Shown here piece after piece: positions 16,853-25,873 of a stretch of DNA of 64,000 bases (position 1 is its first letter; each line of letters starts with the position of its first letter). The DNA comes from Lactococcus petauri (lineage in GTDB: Bacteria; Bacillota; Bacilli; Lactobacillales; Streptococcaceae), in contig NZ_MUIZ01000002.1 of the NCBI RefSeq assembly GCF_002154895.1, forward strand, positions 248,001-312,000, read 5' to 3'. A model generated the notes under the pieces. The model did no database searches. It had not been told where the DNA came from and saw nothing but the letters and a program-made list of their open reading frames with translations. A program made the position numbers and the translations under genes.

Positions 16853-17845
16853 TTGGCTACAATCAAACAGGTTGCCTCGAAAGCTGGCGTTTCCGTGTCT
16901 ACAGTTTCAAGATATATCACACATAACGGATATGTTAGCGCAGAAGCAGAGGTAAAGATTAAAAATGCGATTCAGGACTTGAATTACTCACCAAATATCT
17001 CGGCTCAGTCTCTAAAAAGTAAAAAAAGTAACTTGGTCGGTCTTTTATTGCCTGATATCTCTAATCCCTTCTTTCCAATGTTGGCGAAAGGAGTGGAAGA
17101 ATTTCTTAGAGAAAAAGGCTACCAATTAATTTTAGGGAATGTTAGTGAAGATCGTGAAATCATCAAGTCCTATCTTCAGTTTTTAGTTCAAAGCAATGCT
17201 GCTGGTGTCATCACAACGGTTGACTTTAAGGAAGAATTTCCTGAGTTTGATTTACCTGCAGTTACTGTGGATCGTGTAGGTAAGAAAAGTGAATTTGGTG
17301 TCTTCTCTGACAACAGCCACGGCGGATTTCTGGCTGCCAAGGCTGTAGTAGAAGCAGGAGCACAGCAGATTGCAGTTGTCCGAGGGCCATTGACAACCGA
17401 TAATACGAATGAACGCTTTAGTTCTAGTATTACCTACTTAAATCAAGCAGTGGTAGACTATCAAGTTTTTCAAAGTATGAGCTATGATTTCTCGGAAATC
17501 CAAGCGGAAGCAGAAAAACTTCTCAAAGAACAAAACACTCTTGATACGATTATTCTGCCTTCTGATGTTCATGCGGTTGCATATATGCAGGAGATTCATC
17601 GCATAAATAAACGTATTCCTGAAGATATCCAACTGATTGGTTATGATGATATTTTGATGAGCAAATATGTTTATCCTGCGCTTTCAACGATTCATCAACC
17701 CGCTTATGAAATGGGGCATGAAGCGGCCCAATTAATTTATAAACTGGCAAATCATCAGCCAATTGACCAAAAACAGATTAAACTTAAAGTTTCTTATGTT
17801 GAACGTGACAGTACTAGAAAAATAAAGGAGAACGAAAATGAATAA
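16853..17845 (+). CDS. rbsR: Ribose operon repressor, LacI family
   Basis: A 330-aa LacI/GalR regulator with the helix-turn-helix ATIKQVASKAGVSVSTVSRY at the N-terminus. A hinge (SPNISAQSLKSKKSN) and a periplasmic-binding-like sensor domain follow. The start is set at TTG 16853, four bases after AAGGAGG; the upstream in-frame ATG at 16835 overlaps the operator and has no ribosome site. It leads rbsK, rbsD and rbsU and overlaps rbsK by 8 bp, so it should be autoregulated through the operator at 16815-16832. The ribose assignment rests on the linked genes. Confidence 0.9.
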   Translation: MATIKQVASKAGVSVSTVSRYITHNGYVSAEAEVKIKNAIQDLNYSPNISAQSLKSKKSNLVGLLLPDISNPFFPMLAKGVEEFLREKGYQLILGNVSEDREIIKSYLQFLVQSNAAGVITTVDFKEEFPEFDLPAVTVDRVGKKSEFGVFSDNSHGGFLAAKAVVEAGAQQIAVVRGPLTTDNTNERFSSSITYLNQAVVDYQVFQSMSYDFSEIQAEAEKLLKEQNTLDTIILPSDVHAVAYMQEIHRINKRIPEDIQLIGYDDILMSKYVYPALSTIHQPAYEMGHEAAQLIYKLANHQPIDQKQIKLKVSYVERDSTRKIKENENE

Positions 17846-18746
17846 GATCACAATTATTGGCAGTATCAACCTAGATACAACTTTGAGAGTAAGCAATATG
17901 CCGAAACCAGGTGAGACTTTACATGCAAAAGAACATTTTACTGCCGGTGGCGGTAAAGGTGCCAACCAAGCGGTAGCAGCAAAGCGTTCTGGCGCTGATA
18001 CTTTCTTTATCGGTGCCATTGGTAAAGACGGTGCTGGACAAATGATGCGTGAGCTTTTAGAGTATGAAGATATAGATACTTCAGCTGTCCAACTCTTAGA
18101 AAGCCAATCTACAGGTCAAGCCTTTATTACCGTGGATGATTCTGGTGAAAACAGCATTATGATTTTCTCAGGGGCGAATAATGCATTTACATCGGATCAC
18201 GTTGAAAACTCAAAGCATATTATTGCCAACAGCGATTTTTTGATTGCCCAATTTGAAAGTGCCCTTGACAGTACAGTTACTGCCTTTAAGCTTGCTAAAG
18301 AAAATGATGTTAGAACTATTCTTAATCCAGCACCTGCGAGAACGGATATTCCACAAGAGCTCTTAGCTACAACCGATATCATTATTCCCAATGAAACTGA
18401 AGCTGAACTCATAACTGGAATAAAAGTAGAAGATGAGCATAGTCTAAAAGCTGCTGCTGATTACTTCCACAATCTTGGTATTGAAGCAGTGATTATCACC
18501 TTAGGAAGTAAGGGAGCTTATTATGATATCAAAGATGGCAAGTCTGGTATTATTCCTGCTTTCAAGGTAGCGGCTGTCGATACAACAGCTGCTGGTGATA
18601 CTTTCATCGGTGCTTTAAGCACTGTTTTAAAAGCTGATTTCAGTAATATTGAGGATGCTATTCTTTATGGCAGTAAAGCTTCATCACTGACTGTACAAAG
18701 ATACGGCGCACAACCCTCTATCCCTTACAAAAATGAACTGGATTAG
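17838..18746 (+). CDS. rbsK: Ribokinase
   Basis: A 302-aa PfkB-family kinase. It has [10 protein letters not shown] and [12 protein letters not shown] near the N-terminus and the signature [13 protein letters not shown] with catalytic Asp254. It phosphorylates D-ribose to ribose 5-phosphate. Translation is probably coupled to rbsR through the 8-bp overlap. Lengths and motifs are normal for RbsK. Confidence 0.95.
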   Translation: MNKITIIGSINLDTTLRVSNMPKPGETLHAKEHFTAGGGKGANQAVAAKRSGADTFFIGAIGKDGAGQMMRELLEYEDIDTSAVQLLESQSTGQAFITVDDSGENSIMIFSGANNAFTSDHVENSKHIIANSDFLIAQFESALDSTVTAFKLAKENDVRTILNPAPARTDIPQELLATTDIIIPNETEAELITGIKVEDEHSLKAAADYFHNLGIEAVIITLGSKGAYYDIKDGKSGIIPAFKVAAVDTTAAGDTFIGALSTVLKADFSNIEDAILYGSKASSLTVQRYGAQPSIPYKNELD

Positions 18747-18757
18747 GAGTATTTCAA

Positions 18758-19153
18758 ATGAAAAAAACAAAAGTTATAAATTCTGATATTTCACGTGTCA
18801 TTGCTCAAATGGGTCACTTTGACAAGCTTAGCATTGGTGATGCTGGGATGCCAGTCCCAAGAGGAACAGAAAAAATTGACTTGGCTGTAGATAATGGTAT
18901 TCCAAGCTTCATGGATGTCTTAAATAACGTGTTAGAAGAACTTGAAGTTCAAAAAATCTATCTTGCTGAAGAAATTAAAGAAAATAATCCAAAAATTTTA
19001 ACTCAAATTACTGATCGCTTACCTAATACACCTGTCGAATTTATTCCACATAGCGATATGAAGGCAGAGTTAAATAACTGTCATGCCTTTATCCGTACAG
19101 GAGAAATGACACCTTACGCAAACATCTTACTAGAAAGCAATGTCGTATTTTAA
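18758..19153 (+). CDS. rbsD: D-ribose pyranase
   Basis: A 131-aa protein with the RbsD N-terminal block [18 protein letters not shown], including catalytic His20, and the C-terminal [14 protein letters not shown] segment. It interconverts ribopyranose and ribofuranose so that RbsK can act. It lies 11 bp after rbsK. Confidence 0.95.
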   Translation: MKKTKVINSDISRVIAQMGHFDKLSIGDAGMPVPRGTEKIDLAVDNGIPSFMDVLNNVLEELEVQKIYLAEEIKENNPKILTQITDRLPNTPVEFIPHSDMKAELNNCHAFIRTGEMTPYANILLESNVVF

Positions 19154-19178
19154 AGACAAATAGGAGAAAAACAAAAAC

Positions 19179-20066
19179 ATGAATACAACAGCACTATTAA
19201 TTGGCCTTGGCCCGCTTCTTGGTTGGGGGCTTTACCCAACAATCGTTTCAAAAATTGGTGGGAAACCCGTCAACCAAATCCTTGGTTCAACTTTAGGTAC
19301 TCTAATTTTTGCCCTAGTTTTTTCTATGTCACAAGGCATTCATTTAGCTTCAGGGATGGATTTATTTCTCGGTATTTTATCTGGAATCGGTTGGGCTGCA
19401 GGGCAAATCGTAACTTTTTACTGTTTTAGTTTGATTGGTTCTTCTAAAGTAATGCCAATTACGACAGCTTTCCAACTCTTGGCTGCATCACTTTGGGGTG
19501 TTGTTGCTTTGGGAAACTGGCCTGGTGTTAGTGCTAAAATTTTGGGAGCTTTCTCTCTTATACTTATTATTTTTGGCGCGAGCTTGACTGTTTGGTCTGA
19601 AGAAAAAACGCCTGCAAGTACGGGTCTTTTGAGAAAAGTAGTTATTTTCTTAGCGCTTGGTGCGATTGGGTATTGGGCCTACTCTGCTGCTCCTCAAGCT
19701 AGTAACTTGTCAGGTCAAGAAGCCTTTCTCCCACAAGCCATTGGTATGCTCTTGACTGCCCTTATTTACAGTATTGTTATCTCTTTCAAAGAAAAGTCTA
19801 AAATGGCAATCTTTGAAAGTGTATCATACAAACATATCATCTCCGGTTTCTTCTTTGCATTTGCGGCCTTAACTTACCTCATCTCTGCTCAACCTGATAT
19901 GAATGGTTTGGCGACTGGATTTATTCTTTCTCAAACATCTGTTGTTTTAGCAACATTGACAGGTATCTGGTTCTTAAATCAAAGAAAAACAAAAAAAGAA
20001 ATGCTCCTAACAATTATTGGTCTGGTCTTAATCATTATTGCAGCCTCAATAACTGTTACTATCTAA
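19179..20066 (+). CDS. rbsU: Ribose uptake permease, GRP/RbsU family
   Basis: A 295-aa protein with ten hydrophobic segments of the glucose/ribose porter (DMT-like) family. The N-terminal GLGPLLGWGLYPTIVSKIGG block is typical of RbsU/GlcU. It replaces the RbsABC ABC transporter of other bacteria, giving the rbsR-K-D-U arrangement seen in lactic acid bacteria. It ends the operon and is followed by a strong terminator. Confidence 0.92.
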   Translation: MNTTALLIGLGPLLGWGLYPTIVSKIGGKPVNQILGSTLGTLIFALVFSMSQGIHLASGMDLFLGILSGIGWAAGQIVTFYCFSLIGSSKVMPITTAFQLLAASLWGVVALGNWPGVSAKILGAFSLILIIFGASLTVWSEEKTPASTGLLRKVVIFLALGAIGYWAYSAAPQASNLSGQEAFLPQAIGMLLTALIYSIVISFKEKSKMAIFESVSYKHIISGFFFAFAALTYLISAQPDMNGLATGFILSQTSVVLATLTGIWFLNQRKTKKEMLLTIIGLVLIIIAASITVTI

Positions 20067-20068
20067 AG

Positions 20069-20098
20069 AGAAATACAGCTTTAGGCTGTATTTTTTTA
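20069..20098 (+). terminator. Intrinsic terminator of the ribose operon
   Basis: Perfect 9-bp stem AAATACAGC/GCTGTATTT, 5-base loop, T-run. Confidence 0.9.
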
Positions 20099-20108
20099 TA
20101 TTAAGATA

Positions 20109-20117
20109 TGCTATACT
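20109..20117 (+). promoter_or_regulatory. Extended -10 promoter of the rsgA transcript
   Basis: TGC-TATACT at 20109-20117 is an extended -10 element 24 bases before a small leader ORF. No convincing -35 is seen. Confidence 0.55.
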
Positions 20118-20140
20118 TGAAGTAAAAGAAAGGAGCAATT

Positions 20141-20194
20141 ATGCACGTAAATAAGGAAATTGTAAGACATGGGGAGGCACTTGCTCACGTCTGA
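20141..20194 (+). CDS. Possible 17-aa leader peptide upstream of rsgA
   Basis: A 17-codon ORF (MHVNKEIVRHGEALAHV) starts nine bases or fewer after AAAGGAG and ends at TGA, 50 bp before rsgA. The transcript around its end can form two competing hairpins: ACATGG (20167-20172) with CCATGT (20196-20201), or GGGGAG (20171-20176) with CTCCC (20205-20209). Ribosome position on the ORF could select between them. Whether the peptide is made is unknown. Confidence 0.45.
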   Translation: MHVNKEIVRHGEALAHV

Positions 20195-20243
20195 ACCATG
20201 TTGTCTCCCAATAAGTCACTAAAACTTTTTGGAGGAACAAAAC

Positions 20244-21329
20244 ATGAACACAAACTATAGATTAAATACATTAGGCTTCACAGAAAAATTTAAAAAAGAA
20301 GCTATGAATTATCCAGATTTTTATCCCGGACGAGTGATTGAACAGAATCGCAATCAATACATCGTCGCAACTCAATCAGGTGAAGTCAAAGCAGAAGTAT
20401 CGGGGAAATATCGTTTTGAAGCATTAGAATCACTTGACTTTCCAGTAGTCGGCGATTTCGTTCTCTTAGATCGAGAAACAGATTCTACTGGACGAGCACA
20501 AATTCAGCGCTGTTTGCCACGCCACTCAGCTCTTATTCGTAAAGCAGCTGGAGAGACGCATGAACGCCAACTTATGGCGGCTAATATAGATAAAGTCTTG
20601 ATTTGTATGTCGCTTAATGAAGACTTTAATCTACGACGAGCAGAGCGTTATCTTACCCTAGTATGGGAATCAGGTGCTCTTCCTGTATTTGTATTAACTA
20701 AAACAGATGTAGCACAGAATATGGAACAAAAACAAGCAGCTCTCCAAGTGATTAGTTTAGGTGTTGATATTATTCTGACATCCTCACAAACTGAAAATGG
20801 ATATTTTCCTTTACAATCCTACATCACGGCCGGAGAAACCTATGTTTTGATTGGTTCATCTGGTGTGGGTAAATCAACATTGGTTAACGCATTATTGGGA
20901 CAAAAAGCGTTAAAAACAAATAATCTACGCAGTGATGGCAAAGGAAAGCACACCACAACACAACGTAAGCTATTTAAATTACCTTCAGGAGCTATGATTA
21001 TTGATACGCCGGGGATACGTGAAGTTGGCTTAGATCGGGCAAATTTTAGTGAAAGCTTCTCAGATATTGAAGCTTTAGAATCGCAATGCAAATTTTCTGA
21101 TTGTACACACGGCAATGAGCCGTCTTGTGCTGTACAAGCTGCTCTTGTACAAGGAGAGCTTTCCTACGAACGTTTGGCAAACTATCAAAAACTACAAAAA
21201 GAAATGACTTACTTAGGTTTACATGCCAGAGAAGTGGAAAGAAAAAAACTCGACACAATGTTTAAAGAAGTTGGTGGGATGAAAAAAGCTCGTAAAACTC
21301 TAAAACAAAAAAATAAACGTTACTACTAG
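20244..21329 (+). CDS. rsgA: Ribosome small-subunit GTPase A
   Basis: A 361-aa circularly permuted GTPase. An OB-fold N-terminal domain precedes the G domain. The G4-like TKTD comes before the G1 P-loop GSSGVGKSTLVNAL and G3 DTPGIREVGL, followed by the zinc cluster CKFSDCTHGNEPSC. RsgA aids late 30S subunit maturation. ATG 20244 is chosen because GGAGG lies eight bases upstream; an in-frame TTG at 20229 overlaps that site. The C-terminus is rich in Lys. A leader ORF with alternative hairpins precedes it. Confidence 0.95.
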   Translation: MNTNYRLNTLGFTEKFKKEAMNYPDFYPGRVIEQNRNQYIVATQSGEVKAEVSGKYRFEALESLDFPVVGDFVLLDRETDSTGRAQIQRCLPRHSALIRKAAGETHERQLMAANIDKVLICMSLNEDFNLRRAERYLTLVWESGALPVFVLTKTDVAQNMEQKQAALQVISLGVDIILTSSQTENGYFPLQSYITAGETYVLIGSSGVGKSTLVNALLGQKALKTNNLRSDGKGKHTTTQRKLFKLPSGAMIIDTPGIREVGLDRANFSESFSDIEALESQCKFSDCTHGNEPSCAVQAALVQGELSYERLANYQKLQKEMTYLGLHAREVERKKLDTMFKEVGGMKKARKTLKQKNKRYY

Positions 21330-21333
21330 AAGG

Positions 21334-21368
21334 AAAAGCACTGATCTTTATTGTCAGTGCTTTGTCTT
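21334..21368 (+). terminator. Intrinsic terminator of rsgA
   Basis: Perfect 10-bp stem AAAGCACTGA/TCAGTGCTTT with a 9-base loop; the T-run is short. Confidence 0.8.
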
Positions 21369-21673
21369 TCAGGAGTACTTTCCTATCCATTGTGGAATAA
21401 AGGGATAAAAATATAGTAATCAAAATCAAAGAACGGTTACTGTTTTGAATTGCAAGAAGAAGTGGCAGTTATTTTACTTTTAAGAAGAACAACAAAACCA
21501 TAAAATATCGAAAGAAAAAAACACGCACTATTTTAGACAAAAATAGTATTTATCATAAAAAAAGTCTCCTTTTATTACTTATAATAAACACAAAAACATG
21601 AATGTTCAAATTGCTCTTAAAAATGTATTTATGTTTTAGTATACTATAAGTAAATAAGACTATTGGAGAAAAT
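21369..21673 (+). other. Intergenic region before the YxeA-family gene
   Basis: About 300 bp, AT-rich. It contains one hairpin, ACTATTTT/AAAATAGT, near 21528-21549 and a possible -10 TATACT at about 21640-21646. Reading all frames shows no ORF with a ribosome site and no recognised remnant. Confidence 0.5.
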
Positions 21674-22015
21674 ATGAAAAGATTTATTGGGTTAACTGTT
21701 GTATCAATTATTTTTTGTGGAGGATATTTTGCTTTAAAACATATTTTAAACACGACTGACTATTACGCGAAAGTTACTTTGGAAAACAAGACGAGTTATG
21801 TGACCAGAAGCACTTCTGATTCAGAAAGTGAATACGTCTATTTCTTCAAATCCTCTAATAGTAAAGGGGAAATCAAAGATCTACGTTTACGTGCAGATTC
21901 ATTACGTGAAGGTGTATACATCATGGCTCACGTAAATTACGATAAGATTGTACGTTGGAATATTGTAGAAGAAAGAAGTGTTCCACCAAAAGCGCTAGAG
22001 AAGATAAAGTTATAG
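21674..22015 (+). CDS. YxeA-family (DUF1093) exported small protein
   Basis: A 113-aa protein with a hydrophobic N-terminal segment (residues 4-22) that serves as signal peptide or anchor. The DUF1093 core contains YYAKVTLENKT and a C-terminal beta-rich part. The family is common in Firmicutes, often small and OB-like, and its function is not established. AAGACTATTGGAGAAAA precedes the ATG. A terminator follows, so it is monocistronic. Confidence 0.8.
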   Translation: MKRFIGLTVVSIIFCGGYFALKHILNTTDYYAKVTLENKTSYVTRSTSDSESEYVYFFKSSNSKGEIKDLRLRADSLREGVYIMAHVNYDKIVRWNIVEERSVPPKALEKIKL

Positions 22016-22020
22016 AACAA

Positions 22021-22050
22021 AAATAATGCCTACTGCATTATTTTTTTATT
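22021..22050 (+). terminator. Intrinsic terminator after the YxeA-family gene
   Basis: Perfect 9-bp stem AAATAATGC/GCATTATTT with a 5-base loop and T-run. Confidence 0.85.
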
Positions 22051-22105
22051 TTCTTTAATATTAATAAATGTTTAAGCAATTAATTCGCTTTTGTTCTGAC
22101 AATTC

Positions 22106-22133
22106 TGTACAATTAAAATATAAAGCGCTATCA
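22106..22133 (+). promoter_or_regulatory. Pilus operon promoter with overlapping CcpA (cre) site
   Basis: TG-TACAAT (22106-22113) is a TG-motif -10 element without spacing base. ATAAAGCGCTATCA at 22120-22133 matches the lactococcal cre consensus WGWAARCGYTWWMA at 13 of 14 positions and lies over the expected start point, a position that represses. Pilus synthesis would then be lowered on rapidly used sugars. Confidence 0.55.
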
Positions 22134-22155
22134 CACCAAAAGATTGGAGAAGGAT

Positions 22156-23877
22156 ATGAAAATTAATACAAGGAAAAGAAAGTTCACCTTAGCTTCTGTG
22201 GTGTTACTTGCTGCAGTTTCAAACATGATTGTTTCTCAATCAGCTGTGGAGGCCGTAACGACCACCATTAAAAATCAGGTCTCTAATGGTGAGGTTGTTA
22301 TTTATGCACAACAGGCTGGACCTTCAAGTGCTGCCGCTACGGGAAATGCTATCGGGAATAATGACGGTACACAACAAGCTGCAGGTGAATCTTCAACATC
22401 TACGGCGACAAATAACTTAACAATGTCGAACGTTCAATTTTCTGCAACTAAAATTACACCGACTGGTGCTGCTTCTGCAATGGTTAACAGTACAGGTGAT
22501 GTTGTATCCTCAGCCTTTACAGCCGATGCTTCAACAAGAAAAATTCAGAAAACCGATACAAATGGTATGACGGACTTTACGGGACTTACTGATGGTTATT
22601 GGCTTTTTCATCAAATGACTTTGGTTGGCGGTGTACAGACTGTTAAGGATTTTATTGTGACGGTTAATACTTCCGATACAACCAATAAAGGTCCACTGAA
22701 TGTCTATCCGAAGCAGGATATGACGAAATATAAAAACTTATTTGATATTGCTGCTACAAACGCTGATGATAACTACAACGGAAAAACGCCTAATGAACTT
22801 GTATCACCTAATGCAGATACGACGACTTTAATTGATACAAATGAGAGTGACGCTGCGAATACAACGACAGCAGCAGCTGGAAACAAGGTCGGTTGGAATG
22901 TCAATACAAGTTTTGATAAATCCCAATGGACCAATACTTCTGATACAGTGACTTCGCCTGACATCGCAGATAATGTTAAAGCAAAATTTACGATTGAAGA
23001 TACGATTCCAGCTGGATTCACAATCGGTATTCCAACGCTTAAGGCGGGTACAACAGCTTTAACACCTGAAGTAGATTATACAATGACCATTACGAATCAA
23101 GTGGTTTCAGTTTCTTTAACAAATGATGGCATGAAAAAAGTAGCTGGTCTACTAGATGCAGCAACAGGTAGAATAAATATGAACCTCTACATTCCTACGA
23201 CAGTATCAGGTAGTGTTACAGCGGGGTCATATAAAGATAATGCCAAAACAACAATCATCAATGCTTACGGTGTCGATCTCAGTTCAACACCTAAAAATTC
23301 TACTGTAAATATTGGTGGTGTCCAACTGACGAAAACAGATGGGACTTCAGCAATTACTTCATCTCCAGCTACATTTGTGCTGGTAAGAGCAAAAGATGCA
23401 GCCGCGGCTGAGGTCTTGGTTAAAAAACATGCCTCAAGCTTTAATGGCTCTTCTTCAGATCTTTCCAGTTTACCGACAGCCTACTCATCAACAGACAAAG
23501 CATCTTTCGTGACACAAGCTGACGGAACAATTGCTGTCAAAACAACAGGAGCTTCAGGAGTTGCTACTTTTTCTGGTCTTAACCTTGTTGACACCAACAC
23601 AGACACAGAAAACACAAGCAACTATTTTGCGGTCGAAGTGATTGCCCCTGATGGTTTCCAATTACCAACAGCAACCACAGCTGCCAATGTAACAAAGGTC
23701 AATGCTTCAACAACACCAGCTGCGCATAATAATGATATTGTGAATAATAAACCATTCCCACTTCCATTTACAGGTGGAGCAGGAATTGTCGCCGTGGTAT
23801 TAGTAGCAGGAGTAGCAGGCTTTGCAGCAATGGTTATTCGTAAAAAGAAACAAGAAGTAGAGGTAGATTCAAAATAG
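22156..23877 (+). CDS. LPXTG backbone pilin (SpaA/SpaH-type)
   Basis: A 573-aa secreted protein. A signal peptide occupies about residues 1-35, then an Ala/Thr/Ser-rich stretch. A pilin motif NVYPK supplies the lysine that sortase C links to the next subunit. A D2-like isopeptide domain follows, and the C-terminus has LPFTGG, a hydrophobic helix and RKKK. These are the hallmarks of a major pilin. ATG 22156 is preferred, with GGAGAAGG upstream; an in-frame TTG at 22144 overlaps this site. It is first in the pilus operon and the sortase gene follows after 30 bp. Confidence 0.87.
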   Translation: MKINTRKRKFTLASVVLLAAVSNMIVSQSAVEAVTTTIKNQVSNGEVVIYAQQAGPSSAAATGNAIGNNDGTQQAAGESSTSTATNNLTMSNVQFSATKITPTGAASAMVNSTGDVVSSAFTADASTRKIQKTDTNGMTDFTGLTDGYWLFHQMTLVGGVQTVKDFIVTVNTSDTTNKGPLNVYPKQDMTKYKNLFDIAATNADDNYNGKTPNELVSPNADTTTLIDTNESDAANTTTAAAGNKVGWNVNTSFDKSQWTNTSDTVTSPDIADNVKAKFTIEDTIPAGFTIGIPTLKAGTTALTPEVDYTMTITNQVVSVSLTNDGMKKVAGLLDAATGRINMNLYIPTTVSGSVTAGSYKDNAKTTIINAYGVDLSSTPKNSTVNIGGVQLTKTDGTSAITSSPATFVLVRAKDAAAAEVLVKKHASSFNGSSSDLSSLPTAYSSTDKASFVTQADGTIAVKTTGASGVATFSGLNLVDTNTDTENTSNYFAVEVIAPDGFQLPTATTAANVTKVNASTTPAAHNNDIVNNKPFPLPFTGGAGIVAVVLVAGVAGFAAMVIRKKKQEVEVDSK

Positions 23878-23907
23878 TAAAATATGGCTACCATGCAGGA
23901 GGAGCAC

Positions 23908-25152
23908 ATGCGTGATAAAGGTCCAGATAGAAAAAGCGAACGTCGATTTTCACTGCGCAATATTATTTCCACTGTTCTGTTGATTTTTGCTTTGGGTCTT
24001 TTATTTTATCCTATCTTTGTGAACTACATGGTCGCGCAACAAAATAAAACAACAATCCAAAAATATACCAATAGCGTTGAAACAATAGATCCAGCCCAAG
24101 CAAAGCATCTCAAAAATGAAGCAACTATTTATAATCAGTATATTTATGCCAAAAGTCAATACCAAAGCTGGAATAAAGCAGTACCAGATTATAAGCAACA
24201 GTTGGTGACTAACAATGATAAAGTTATTGCTTATCTCTCCATTCCACAAATTAGGGTTACGAACATCCCTGTTTATAGTGGCGATAGTGAAGAAACATTA
24301 GCAGCAGGTGTTGGCCATATCCCGCAGACAAGTTTACCCATTGGTGGAGAAAATACACATGCTGTATTATCAGCACATTCTGGGCATATTAATAATACCT
24401 TATTTTCTGATTTGGAAGACTTGAAAATGAAGGATGTTTTCTACATTCATGTCTTAGATCAAACATTAAAATACGAGATTTTTGAGCGAAAAATTGTAAA
24501 TCCTGAAGATACGGATGCTATTAATGTCATTCCGGGAAAGGATTTGGTCACACTGGTTACATGCTGGCCAACAGGTATTAACAATAAACGCCTACTTGTT
24601 ACAGGAAGAAGAGTTGCTACAAATACATTGAATCCACAAGAGCACATCCAACGTAATAAATATGGCTACAATTTCTGGGTGATGCTTCTTGCAAGTCTGT
24701 TAGCGCTGTGTACATTGGGGCTTGTTTTACGCAATGTCTTGGGTGCTAAAAACTATAATATGCGAATCGATAGAGCACAGTTCGATGCGATTCAAAAAGG
24801 CAAACAAGAAATTATTATTGCGCCACTTCCTCCGGGAAGTAGAAAGTACCGCTTAAAAGATAAGATTACACTCATTGCGGCAGAGGCTCTTGAGTCTGAT
24901 AAACGTCAATATTTTGCAAAAGTAGATGACCAACAGTGGGAGAGTGTTAATAAGAGTAAGAAAGCTGAAAAACAAAAGGTAAAAATTACTCAAATCATAG
25001 ATGCAGATGAATTTAATAAAACAGATGAACACTTAGAAAGCACAACATATCTTGAGTTTAAAAAGACAGCGGAGCACCTGTTACAAGAGCGGTTAAATAC
25101 AAAACAGCTTCCTGAAAACTGTATTTTAATTAAGGTGATGGTAAAAGAATAA
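23908..25152 (+). CDS. Pilus-type sortase with an extra cytoplasmic C-terminal domain
   Basis: A 414-aa sortase. Membrane helix at 20-42; catalytic His157 in VLSAHSGH, Cys219 in TLVTC and Arg228 in NNKRLL; second helix at 256-275, as in class C enzymes. It should polymerise the pilins encoded on both sides. After the second helix lie about 140 further residues, much longer than the usual short tail. Residues 285-365 (FDAIQKGKQEIIIAP, then YRLKDKITLI and VKITQII) resemble an ASCH/PUA-like fold, placed in the cytoplasm. The start ATG 23908 follows GGAGG by five bases. The sortase call is firm; the tail assignment is tentative. Confidence 0.85.
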   Translation: MRDKGPDRKSERRFSLRNIISTVLLIFALGLLFYPIFVNYMVAQQNKTTIQKYTNSVETIDPAQAKHLKNEATIYNQYIYAKSQYQSWNKAVPDYKQQLVTNNDKVIAYLSIPQIRVTNIPVYSGDSEETLAAGVGHIPQTSLPIGGENTHAVLSAHSGHINNTLFSDLEDLKMKDVFYIHVLDQTLKYEIFERKIVNPEDTDAINVIPGKDLVTLVTCWPTGINNKRLLVTGRRVATNTLNPQEHIQRNKYGYNFWVMLLASLLALCTLGLVLRNVLGAKNYNMRIDRAQFDAIQKGKQEIIIAPLPPGSRKYRLKDKITLIAAEALESDKRQYFAKVDDQQWESVNKSKKAEKQKVKITQIIDADEFNKTDEHLESTTYLEFKKTAEHLLQERLNTKQLPENCILIKVMVKE

Positions 25153-25170
25153 ATTCTAGAGAGGATCCAC

Positions 25171-25848
25171 ATGAAAAAAAGACGACTATTGGCTCTTATA
25201 TTCTTTTTTTCAATTGTCTTATTGAGATGGAATAATGCGCCAATTCAAGCAGCGGAAAGACATTCTCAAAATATAATCATTGTAAAATATGGGCTCACAT
25301 CGACGTCTCATGGATTTTCTACTGATCAAAGCTTTAATACCGGCTTAAAAATTAACAATATTATTATTGATAATGAAGGTAAGGAACTTCAACCCATAGC
25401 TGATATAAGCTATATAGTACAGCAAATTACGGAGAAGGATGATCTAGCAGTAATGGACCCCTCAAGCTATACAAAAGTGGGCAACCCGATAAAACTCGTG
25501 ACAAATAAAGATGGTATCGCAAATACACGTTTAGGTGACGGCAAATACATCCTAACTGAGCAAGCCAATAATGCTGCAGGGCTTATTAATCCGCAAGCTC
25601 CTGTTTTGCTTGATCTCCCAACAGCAGATAGCCTAGAAGAGATTTATATATATCCCAAATCTAGCCTTATTAACACTGAAAAGCAACCTACACAAAACTT
25701 TACCAAGCCAACACAAATTCAGTACAGACATGATTTACCACATACGGGTGAAAAAATCTCATGGTTTATTGCACTTAGTGGGGCATTTCTTCTGATTATT
25801 GTTGCTTTTGTTCTTAATCGTAAAGAAAAAAGTACACAAACGAAGTGA
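25171..25848 (+). CDS. Minor pilin with LPXTG sorting signal
   Basis: A 225-aa protein with a signal peptide (residues 1-28, AQA-like end), a compact beta-rich domain and a C-terminal sorting signal LPHTGE near residue 189, followed by a hydrophobic helix and RKEK. The segment GDGKYILTEQANNAAG resembles Cna_B/SpaA-type domains that form isopeptide bonds. A YIYPKS motif near residue 163 could provide a linking lysine. Its size suits a basal or ancillary pilin. It lies 18 bp after the sortase gene. Confidence 0.8.
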   Translation: MKKRRLLALIFFFSIVLLRWNNAPIQAAERHSQNIIIVKYGLTSTSHGFSTDQSFNTGLKINNIIIDNEGKELQPIADISYIVQQITEKDDLAVMDPSSYTKVGNPIKLVTNKDGIANTRLGDGKYILTEQANNAAGLINPQAPVLLDLPTADSLEEIYIYPKSSLINTEKQPTQNFTKPTQIQYRHDLPHTGEKISWFIALSGAFLLIIVAFVLNRKEKSTQTK

Positions 25849-25873
25849 ATTTAGGGGAAGGAGGTGAATTTAT

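Noticed and set aside
20160-20215. Possible yybP-ykoY (manganese) riboswitch because of a GGGGAG motif before rsgA
   Set aside because: The second conserved arm and the overall three-way layout are missing; the leader ORF with simple hairpins explains the sequence better.
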